From the NCBI GenBank assembly GCA_903826405.1, contig CAIKEH010000044.1:51633-115632 (forward strand): a stretch of DNA of 64,000 nt, in the 5' to 3' direction. Each line of letters opens with the position of its first letter. Positions within the stretch are counted from its first letter, which is position 1. A program made the position numbers and the translations under genes. Below the pieces are notes generated by a model. The model was not told the origin of the DNA, ran no database searches, and saw only the letters and a program-made list of their open reading frames with translations. Below, piece by piece: positions 56,417 through 63,199 of this stretch. Origin of the DNA: an uncultured bacterium (GTDB taxonomy: Bacteria; Bacteroidota; Bacteroidia; Chitinophagales; Chitinophagaceae).

Positions 56417-57694
56417 ATGGAGACTTACGGAAAGATATTGCTCATTGCCATGCCTGCCTTTCTGGCCCTTGTTCTTATCGAGAAGTTCTACGGATGGCTC
56501 CGCGGCAATGATACGGTCACGAATATGGATATGGTATCCTCACTGAGTTCAGGAGTGACGAACGTGACAAAGGATGTACTTGGATTGAGCGTCGTGATCA
56601 TGAGTTATGGTTGGCTGGTTGACCACCTGGCAATCTACAGGATAGGAAACGGATTTCTCACCTACTTGGTCGCCTTTTTGGCCCTGGATTTCTCTGGATA
56701 TTGGGTCCATAGAATAGAGCATCGTTATAACCTTTTCTGGAACAACCATATAATCCACCATAGCAGTGAGGAATTCAACCTGGCTTGTGCGCTGCGTCAA
56801 TCGATCTCCACGTTCTTCAGCATTTTCACTTTTTTTCTTTTGCCCGCTGCACTTTTGGGTGTTCCGGAGCAGGTCATAGCCGTGATCGCGCCCATTCACC
56901 TATTCGCACAGTTCTGGTACCATACACGTCACATTGATAAAATGGGATTTCTGGAGAAGGTTATCGTCACGCCTTCCCACCACCGCGTGCATCACGCCAT
57001 AAACCCGGAGTATATCGATAGGAATTTCTCTCAAATCTTCATCTTTTGGGACAAAATGTTCGGCACATTCCGTGAAGAATGTCATGATATCCGGCCCGTA
57101 TATGGCATCACCCGTCCGGCACGTACCTGGAATCCAATCAAGATCAACTTTCAACATCTATCGTTACTGATTAAAGATGCTTGGCGTGCGCGTGACTGGA
57201 GAGATAAATTAAGGATCTGGCTCATGCCCACTGGCTGGCGACCAGAAGATGTGGAGAAGCGCTATCCTGTTCAAAAAATAGCTGACTTGAAGGATTTTGA
57301 AAAATATGCTCCTCAGGCAAGCAAAGCCATGCACTTTTTCGCATGGTTCCAACTCTCTGCTTTGCTTTTGCTGATTTGCTACTTGTTCGGTAATATCGCT
57401 GAGATAGGCAAACCCGATATATTCATTTATGGTCTTTTCATTTTCCTCATGGTATACGCTTATACTGATCTTATGGACAGGAATGCCAGTTCGGTGATTG
57501 TTGAAGGCCTAAAATGTTCCTTGGGGCTCTATATCATATTATCTTCCGGGGATTGGTTCGGAATATCTTCTCATTTCAAGTTGGGGGGTAAGGCTGTGGC
57601 AATCTACTTACTGGTCTCTTGGCTCATCACAATCGTTTTTGCGTATCGCAATCGGAGAGAAGATGAATCTGCGAGATATCAAGCCTTCGCCTGA
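56417..57694 (+). CDS. fatty-acid-hydroxylase / sterol desaturase superfamily membrane protein (AGMO-like)
   Basis: This polytopic membrane enzyme has 425 residues. The di-iron histidine boxes are complete: HRIEH (98-102), HIIHH (111-115), the pair at 169 and 172 (WYHTRH), and HHRVHH (188-193). The core resembles sterol desaturase and alkylglycerol monooxygenase proteins, and the C-terminus adds three or four more transmembrane segments (MHFFAWFQLSALLLLICYLFG, YGLFIFLMVYAYTDLM, AIYLLVSWLITIVFAY), as in AGMO. It should hydroxylate or cleave a lipid ether or related hydrophobic substrate using oxygen. It is read opposite to its neighbours, lies inside the hydroxyproline locus and has a REP hairpin just before its start, so it may have been inserted there. 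Confidence 0.88.
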   Translation: METYGKILLIAMPAFLALVLIEKFYGWLRGNDTVTNMDMVSSLSSGVTNVTKDVLGLSVVIMSYGWLVDHLAIYRIGNGFLTYLVAFLALDFSGYWVHRIEHRYNLFWNNHIIHHSSEEFNLACALRQSISTFFSIFTFFLLPAALLGVPEQVIAVIAPIHLFAQFWYHTRHIDKMGFLEKVIVTPSHHRVHHAINPEYIDRNFSQIFIFWDKMFGTFREECHDIRPVYGITRPARTWNPIKINFQHLSLLIKDAWRARDWRDKLRIWLMPTGWRPEDVEKRYPVQKIADLKDFEKYAPQASKAMHFFAWFQLSALLLLICYLFGNIAEIGKPDIFIYGLFIFLMVYAYTDLMDRNASSVIVEGLKCSLGLYIILSSGDWFGISSHFKLGGKAVAIYLLVSWLITIVFAYRNRREDESARYQAFA

Positions 57695-57724
57695 AAACTT
57701 GTAGAGAGCCCAAGTTCAACACTT

Positions 57725-59206
57725 TCAGATTTCTGACTTAACCAATTCACTGTTCACCGTACGCCAGATCCCCAATGGATTCGAATTCTTCAATTCCTCA
57801 GGGAGTAATGAATCGGGCCAATTCTGGAATGAAATAGGCCGGGCGAACCGTTTTATGGCATCAGCACCAACGGAAGTGAATCGAGGATCGCTAGTGGATG
57901 GATATGGGCCTCCATGATGCATGGATAAGCATACTTCTACACCAGTGGGCACCCCATTAAAGATGAATCGACCGCATTTTTGTTGAGCCAGAGAGACGAT
58001 CTCCTGATGATTCAGGATATCCTTTTCGGTCGCCATTACTGATATGGTCAACTGACCCTCAAGTTTTTCAGCCACTTCTTTCATTTCAACCTTTCCGGAG
58101 CAACTGATAACGAGCGACCAAGGGCCAAATACTTCCTGGTGAAGAATGGGGTCATGAAGAAAAGTGACCCCATCAACCATGGCAATCGTTGGCCTGCCCA
58201 TCAAACCTTCGACAGACTCATTGCTCTGTGCAACGAAGTTGATCCCGGGACGTGCTAATGCCAAAGCTTTTTTCTTCTCAAATGCATCTGAAATTCCTTG
58301 GTGGAGCATGAGGCCCGGCAAGGTCTTTTCCACTTCAAAGGCAAGTTGTTTTACGAACTCCCGCAAAGCATCGCTGTCGATCCCGATGATGAGGCCTGGT
58401 TTTGTACAGAACTGTCCTACTCCCAGAGTCATGGATGCAGCGAGTTGTTTGGCAAGTACCTCGGCTTCATTATCCAGTCTCTCCGGGAAAAGAAAGACCG
58501 GATTCGTACTGCCCATTTCTGCAAACACGGGGATGGGCTCTTTACGTTGTGCGCCCCAGTCGAATAATGCCTTGCCGCCTGTAAAAGAGCCCGTGAAACC
58601 TACTGCTTTGGTAAGTTCATGGGTGACCAAAGCTTTGCCAACTTCAAATGATGCACCATATACATGCTGGAAAACGTGTTCTGGTAGATGAGAGGCCTTG
58701 ACTGCTTCATTAACAATGGATGCAACCATAGCCGACGTTTCAGGATGGGCAGGATGTGCTTTGACAACAACAGTGCAGCCTGCTGCCAAAGCCGACGCTG
58801 TATCCCCACCAGCAGTGGAATAAGCGAATGGGAAATTACTCGATCCAAAGACTACTACCGGACCAATTGGTATGAGCATTTTTCTCAGATCAGGCTTGGG
58901 AGGGATCTTGGCTGGTTCCGCCGTATCTATTCGGACTTCCAACCACTGGCCTTTTTCAGCAGCATCTGCATAACTGGTGAGTTGGAACACGGTCCTTGTT
59001 AATTCATTTCGTAGCCTCGCCTCCGGCAGATGACTTTCTTTCATGGCTACTGGAACAAGATTGTCAGCAGCTGATTGAAGTCCCATGGCGATCTTCCTCA
59101 TCAACTCGCCCCTTGTTTTTAAGGAAGACTTCCCATAAGATCGAAAGGCTTGCCATGCCTTATTCATCGTTTCATTCACACCTTCCGTACTGATGTCCGT
59201 AAACAT
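57725..59206 (-). CDS. alpha-ketoglutarate semialdehyde (2,5-dioxovalerate) dehydrogenase
   Basis: This is a cytoplasmic aldehyde dehydrogenase of 493 residues. The catalytic Cys267 is in VGQFCTKPGL, the general base Glu230 in FAEMGSTNPVF, and the NAD(P)-binding part has VFGSSNFPFAYSTAGGDTASAL and FTGSFTGGKALF. The start FTDISTEGVNETMNKAWQAF and the MGSTNPVF signature are typical of the KGSADH branch, not of general aldehyde dehydrogenases. It oxidises alpha-ketoglutarate semialdehyde to alpha-ketoglutarate, the last step of both hydroxyproline and oxidative L-arabinose breakdown. The deaminase gene precedes it by 116 bases on the same strand. It ends 30 bases from the convergent lipid-oxidase gene. 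Confidence 0.92.
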   Translation of the reverse strand: MFTDISTEGVNETMNKAWQAFRSYGKSSLKTRGELMRKIAMGLQSAADNLVPVAMKESHLPEARLRNELTRTVFQLTSYADAAEKGQWLEVRIDTAEPAKIPPKPDLRKMLIPIGPVVVFGSSNFPFAYSTAGGDTASALAAGCTVVVKAHPAHPETSAMVASIVNEAVKASHLPEHVFQHVYGASFEVGKALVTHELTKAVGFTGSFTGGKALFDWGAQRKEPIPVFAEMGSTNPVFLFPERLDNEAEVLAKQLAASMTLGVGQFCTKPGLIIGIDSDALREFVKQLAFEVEKTLPGLMLHQGISDAFEKKKALALARPGINFVAQSNESVEGLMGRPTIAMVDGVTFLHDPILHQEVFGPWSLVISCSGKVEMKEVAEKLEGQLTISVMATEKDILNHQEIVSLAQQKCGRFIFNGVPTGVEVCLSMHHGGPYPSTSDPRFTSVGADAIKRFARPISFQNWPDSLLPEELKNSNPLGIWRTVNSELVKSEI

Positions 59207-59322
59207 GTTCTTTAGGGATTTTCTGTTTTAAAATAGTATGCTGAATGCAGACCCATAATCCGGATTCTTTGAGGGAGTATCTCCTTTATACCACGCTCAA
59301 GTACACATCCTGATCAAGTGTG

Positions 59323-60234
59323 TCATAGCTTTAGATAATCCGGAAGGCTGGGTCTCGTTTCCAACCCTTTTTTAATGATCGCAGTTACGCGTTCCCTTTC
59401 CGGACCTTCTAAGGGAAGTCTTGGCCCACGGACTTGTTCAGATCCGATTCCCGTTGCCGTTGCCGCCAGTTTTATATACTGGACCAACTTGGGATGGATA
59501 TCCAATTCGAGCAGCGGCATGAACCAGCGGTAGATCTCCCTGGCCTCCTCGAGGCGACCTGCTTTCGCAAGTCGGTAAATGGCGACTGTTTCTGCAGGAA
59601 ACGCGTCCACCAATCCGGCCACCCATCCGTCGGCTCCCAAGCAGAATTCCTCGAGCGCAAGGGTGTCCACCCCACAAAGGATGCTGAAACGTTTCCCGAA
59701 TCGGTTGATCATTCGCGTTACATTGGTGACATCCCTAGTGGACTCTTTCACCGCATTGATATTCGGAGCCGATTGCAATTCATCGAACATGTCCAGGGTA
59801 ACTTCGATCTTATAGTCCACCGGATTATTGTAGATCATGACAGGTAGTGTCGTGGAGGCTGCAACCGCCTTGAAATAGGCAACGGTCTCTCTGTGGTCGC
59901 TTTTGTACCTCATTGGAGGAAGCAGCATGAGTCCAGATGCGCCCCATTTCCCGGCAAGATCCGCCTGGCCCACCGCCTCTCTGGTGGAACCTTCAGCAAT
60001 GTTGAGAATGACGGGTAAACCTTGAGCTTGTTCGATGGCGAATTTGACCAGTTTCTCTTTTTCAGAAGTAGTGAGCACACTTGCTTCGCCCAAGGTGCCA
60101 CCAAGAATGAACCCATCCACACCGGCAGCGTGCTGGGCTTTGAGATTTTTTCCGAAAAGTTCAAGGTCTAGTTCATCTTTTTCCGTGAAGGGGGTGAGCA
60201 GGGCGGGGAATACGCCTTTCCAAACAAATGCCAT
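59323..60234 (-). CDS. DapA family lyase, probable 1-pyrroline-4-hydroxy-2-carboxylate deaminase
   Basis: This enzyme belongs to the dihydrodipicolinate synthase/N-acetylneuraminate lyase superfamily. With the ATG at 60234 it has 303 residues, the usual size; an upstream frame of 15 residues has no family match. The Schiff-base Lys163 is in NAVKESTRDV and the Tyr135 in MIYNNPVDY; the early substrate loop is GGTLGE. In hydroxyproline breakdown a member deaminates delta-1-pyrroline-4-hydroxy-2-carboxylate to alpha-ketoglutarate semialdehyde; in oxidative arabinose breakdown a relative dehydrates L-2-keto-3-deoxyarabonate to the same product. The neighbouring epimerase and flavin oxidase favour the first. 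Upstream, a TATCTTTC box lies 59 bases from the start. Confidence 0.85.
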   Translation of the reverse strand: MAFVWKGVFPALLTPFTEKDELDLELFGKNLKAQHAAGVDGFILGGTLGEASVLTTSEKEKLVKFAIEQAQGLPVILNIAEGSTREAVGQADLAGKWGASGLMLLPPMRYKSDHRETVAYFKAVAASTTLPVMIYNNPVDYKIEVTLDMFDELQSAPNINAVKESTRDVTNVTRMINRFGKRFSILCGVDTLALEEFCLGADGWVAGLVDAFPAETVAIYRLAKAGRLEEAREIYRWFMPLLELDIHPKLVQYIKLAATATGIGSEQVRGPRLPLEGPERERVTAIIKKGLETRPSLPDYLKL

Positions 60235-60292
60235 GTTGTGATTTTTACGTTGATGATCCATCATATGCTCTTCTTGCATGATGACTGAACAG

Positions 60293-60300
60293 GAAAGATA
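60293..60300 (-). promoter_or_regulatory. candidate -7 box for the deaminase-dehydrogenase pair
   Basis: The minus strand reads TATCTTTC, one base from TAnnTTTG, 59 bases before the start. No convincing -33 TTG is visible. Confidence 0.3.
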
Positions 60301-60470
60301 GGGGTTGGTTTCGTATTAAAAAAGCACATTGAATTTGAGAAAGTGATCGCCTACGCAAATTCCCAATGCGCCAGTAGTATTTTTGATTTTCCTTGGAGCC
60401 GATTGTCCGCAGGTTTACTGAATTATAGGCTTCATATCGGGTATGGATGTACTAACCCGATTTTAACGAT

Positions 60471-60478
60471 TACCTTTA
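60471..60478 (+). promoter_or_regulatory. candidate -7 box for the ECF sigma operon
   Basis: TACCTTTA is one base from TAnnTTTG and lies 36 bases before the GTG start. ECF operons are often autoregulated, so the true promoter may not follow the housekeeping consensus. Confidence 0.25.
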
Positions 60479-60514
60479 ACAGGCAGCTTGCTTTCCATCC
60501 GATAACACTTTTCA

Positions 60515-61087
60515 GTGACCGAACAATCACTCATAGAGGGACTCAGAAATGGAGATGATTCAGCCTTTCGTGAGCTGGTGGATACCAGACAGGGGCTGGT
60601 GTTCAATACCGTGTTGGGTTTATTGCAGAATCAGGAAGATGCCGAGGATGTAACTCAGGAGGTATTCATCAAGGTTTTTGAATCCATTGGCCAATTCAAG
60701 GGAGGGGCTGCATTGTCAACCTGGATCTATAGGATCGCTGTGACCCGATCCTTGGAACATCTTCGGATGAAAAAAAGGAAAAAGAGATTTGCCTACCTCA
60801 CCTCTCTTTTTGGGGACGATAACGAACCACTGCATGAACCGAAAGAATTCAATCACCCCGGTATTCAGTTGGACAATCGGGAAAAAGGGCGGATTCTTTT
60901 TCGCGAAATAGCAAAACTGCCTGAAAATCAAAAGATTGCATTTGTGCTTCACAAGTTGGAATGCCTTAGTTATCAGGAAGTTGCAGATATTATGCATACC
61001 ACCGTGGCGGCTGTGGAGTCCCTGATCCACCGGGCACGGCAAAATCTGAGGAAAACTTTGATGGAATTCTACAAACAGCAGCATTGA
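60515..61087 (+). CDS. ECF-type RNA polymerase sigma factor
   Basis: This sigma-70 family factor has 190 residues and only regions 2 and 4. Region 2 has NTVLGLLQNQEDAEDVTQEVFIKVFESI and STWIYRIAVTRSLEHLR; region 4 has LPENQKIAFVLHKLECLSYQEVADIMHTTVAAVESLIHRARQNLRK with a good helix-turn-helix. The start codon is GTG at 60515 (TEQSLIEGLRNGDD). A small membrane protein follows after 44 bases and a Spy-like protein after that, so this looks like a sigma, anti-sigma and sensor set. The stimulus is not visible; Cnr-type relatives respond to metals. Confidence 0.93.
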   Translation: MTEQSLIEGLRNGDDSAFRELVDTRQGLVFNTVLGLLQNQEDAEDVTQEVFIKVFESIGQFKGGAALSTWIYRIAVTRSLEHLRMKKRKKRFAYLTSLFGDDNEPLHEPKEFNHPGIQLDNREKGRILFREIAKLPENQKIAFVLHKLECLSYQEVADIMHTTVAAVESLIHRARQNLRKTLMEFYKQQH

Positions 61088-61131
61088 CGCAGTTTTTTCA
61101 GCTTAAGGGCATCTATTAATGAGTATAACAC

Positions 61132-61476
61132 ATGATCAAGGGAAAAGATATTGATAACCTGGTAGAGGATACTCTCCAAAGTCTGGATGGCCTAAAAAAA
61201 GCTAGCCCGGCACCTTATTTTCATGTCCGTCTAATGGCCAGAATGAACGATGGGAATGAATCCATTCCCTTTAAGTTTATCTCAAGCATCATGCAGCCCG
61301 CTCTCATCATTCCTGCAGTGAGTGTTTTGCTGGTCTTCCATATTTATATGATCGGAGGTTATTTAAAGAAAAGATCACCAACTGCTACAGAAGAGAGAGT
61401 ACAAGCCCTTGCATTGGAGTATAATAATGGTTCCGGGACCTCATTTTTTTACGAAAGGAATAACGAAAATCCATGA
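61132..61476 (+). CDS. membrane-bound putative anti-sigma factor
   Basis: This 114-residue protein has a cytoplasmic N-terminal part (IDNLVEDTLQSLDGLKKASPAPYFHVRLMAR), one transmembrane segment near residues 57-75 (ALIIPAVSVLLVFHIYMIGGY) and a short periplasmic tail. Its length, position directly after the sigma gene, and the LKKASPAPYFHVRL pattern fit the small anti-sigma proteins that often follow ECF factors in Bacteroidota. It lacks a zinc-binding HxxxCxxC motif. The start of the next gene overlaps its stop by four bases (ATGA). The anti-sigma role is inferred from context. Confidence 0.7.
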   Translation: MIKGKDIDNLVEDTLQSLDGLKKASPAPYFHVRLMARMNDGNESIPFKFISSIMQPALIIPAVSVLLVFHIYMIGGYLKKRSPTATEERVQALALEYNNGSGTSFFYERNNENP

Positions 61477-61961
61477 GGAACTTAGTTGCGAACAAATGGA
61501 TACTATACCTTTTGGTCATCTTGTTGTTGGCGAATATTTGCCTGATACTCTTTTTTTGGGTGTTTGGTGAAGGGGGGAGGTACGGTCTCAGAGGTAAGCA
61601 CGAGGATAATTTCCGAGTTTTCGCTGAAAAAATGCACCTGACTTCCGAGCAGGAAAAGATGTTCAGAACTATGAAAGACAAGCATTTTATGGACATGAGA
61701 CCGCTTTGGGAAACAATACGGATGACCAAAGACACTTTATATAGACAACTTGCTGATCCATCCGTTGCAGACAGCTCGTCCTTGGCAATCGCTTCCAGAC
61801 TCGCCAACCTCAACCAAGATGCGGATCTCAGATTATTCCGACACTTTAAAGAAGTCCGTCAAAACTGTACCCCGGATCAGCAAAAGATCTTCGATACACT
61901 TGTCCCCAGAATGATGTCAAGGCCCTGGGGAACCGGTCGGATGAATCCCGTGAGCAAATGA
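61473..61961 (+). CDS. Spy/CnrR-like periplasmic sensor protein
   Basis: This protein has 162 residues, an N-terminal membrane anchor (ILYLLVILLLANICLILFFWVFG) and a helical periplasmic domain. The helices carry LTSEQEKMFRTMKDKHFMDMRPLWETIRMTKDTLYRQL and a later HFKEVRQNCTPDQQKIFDTLVPRMM. This pattern (LTxEQ..., then CTPDQ...) is the Spy/CpxP/CnrR type, in which a small helical domain senses envelope stress or metals. It is translationally coupled to the anti-sigma gene. Its stop abuts the stop of the convergent universal stress gene (TGA followed by TCA). The Met- and His-rich stretches (KHFMDMRPLW) suggest metal binding; that is inference. Confidence 0.78.
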   Translation: MRNLVANKWILYLLVILLLANICLILFFWVFGEGGRYGLRGKHEDNFRVFAEKMHLTSEQEKMFRTMKDKHFMDMRPLWETIRMTKDTLYRQLADPSVADSSSLAIASRLANLNQDADLRLFRHFKEVRQNCTPDQQKIFDTLVPRMMSRPWGTGRMNPVSK

Positions 61962-62795
61962 TCATTTTGGCTTACTTGATGGCATGCTCATGATCGGTAT
62001 CCTCAGCATGGAAGTAAGTTCCGATGTCTCAGTGCCAATAAGCAACCGATCCATCCAGGTATGTTCATGAGGGATGGTGATTAGCAGGTCGATCCTCTTT
62101 TCTTTAATATTTTCATTGATGCAACCACTGATATCCTGTTCGGGTTTGACTACCTGTATCTCTGTCTCAACCCCCAGATTTTTTCGATATTGTGAGATAT
62201 ATTCTACCTCATTGGGAAGGCACAACTCATTTTTACTCCTTGCATGCAGGATCTTAAATGTGGATCCGGTTCTTTCTACGAACATTTTCAGGAATCTCAG
62301 GCTCTCCGCAGACAATGGTTCGGAAAGATCGGTTGCGAATAGAAGGTTGTTGATTTCATTCGGAGTGTAGTTCAAAGGAACTGCAATGACCGGAACTGGG
62401 GGGTGTGTGAGCAGATAACGGGCCACACTGCCAAAAAGCCATTTTTTTACGATACCGCCTCCGGTATTACCGATGATGATTAAATCTGGATGATGTTGTA
62501 GGGTAAATTCCAAGATACCTTGATGATGGCTTCCAGCCGATGTGAAAACTTCAATATCATAATGGTATTGACCCTTGTTTTTTGCAATGAACGCCCACAC
62601 CTCGTCCTCACAGGAGCGACGATACGCTTCAAAATTCTTTAGATTTTTTTTGGTATTTGCACCTACCACGATGGGCATATCAAAAAAATGCAATACTTGT
62701 ATTTTACTGATAAAATGGGTGTTAATATTGAAAGCATAACAAAGGGCCTTGGCTGAAGCAGCGGAAAAATCGACAGGAACCAGAATGTTTTGCAT
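61962..62795 (-). CDS. universal stress protein with two UspA domains
   Basis: This cytoplasmic protein has 277 residues and two UspA domains in tandem, at about residues 1-140 and 150-277. The first begins NILVPVDFSAASAKALCYA and carries the nucleotide loop IIIGNTGGGIVKKWLFGSVARYLL. The second begins NNLLFATDLSEPLSAESL and ends with HEHTWMDRLLIGTETSELTS, where the ATP loop GxxGxxxxG is not conserved. Tandem forms are common in Bacteroidota and linked to starvation and stress survival. It is convergent with the ECF operon, with no bases between the two stop codons. Confidence 0.92.
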   Translation of the reverse strand: MQNILVPVDFSAASAKALCYAFNINTHFISKIQVLHFFDMPIVVGANTKKNLKNFEAYRRSCEDEVWAFIAKNKGQYHYDIEVFTSAGSHHQGILEFTLQHHPDLIIIGNTGGGIVKKWLFGSVARYLLTHPPVPVIAVPLNYTPNEINNLLFATDLSEPLSAESLRFLKMFVERTGSTFKILHARSKNELCLPNEVEYISQYRKNLGVETEIQVVKPEQDISGCINENIKEKRIDLLITIPHEHTWMDRLLIGTETSELTSMLRIPIMSMPSSKPK

Positions 62796-63199
62796 ATATG
62801 TAATAGTTTAAAATTCCGAATCTGGCTAAAGTACCTCCGGCTTAAATCGAAAGCACTGATATATATGGTATTACCTTTTGACTCTGGTCATTATTCTTTT
62901 TTGAAAAATCCTATAAATGATATAAGGTGCTGAAATTCATTATTTTAAATTCTTGCTCATATCTTTCTTGTCAGTTTTCCCAATAAACCTTTTCTTTGTG
63001 CGGTCGAATATGCCCCATCAGGCTATTCACCGGCCCTATAAGTCCTGGTTTGATAAGATTTTGTTAAAGGCTGATCATGGTGAATCAATCCGGCATTGAA
63101 GAAACAATCATACTGGCTTAATTCGGTCACCCCGAAGTAAACTCGGCGTTCCTTTTTTGTTAATCCATATTTCATTCTATTCATCTAAAGAGATCCAAA
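62796..63199. other. intergenic region before the OmpA-type gene
   Basis: No gene is visible in these 404 bases, which lie between two divergent starts. It contains a candidate promoter (TTG at 62968 and TTTCTTTG at 62991-62998, spaced by 20 bases) and a T6 stretch at 63153-63158 in the long leader. AT-rich sequence surrounds both. Confidence 0.4.
62968..62998 (+). promoter_or_regulatory. candidate promoter for the OmpA-type gene
   Basis: A -33-like TTG and a -7-like TTTCTTTG (one base from TAnnTTTG) are spaced by 20 bases, in the Bacteroidota range. The leader would be about 195 bases. Confidence 0.35.
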
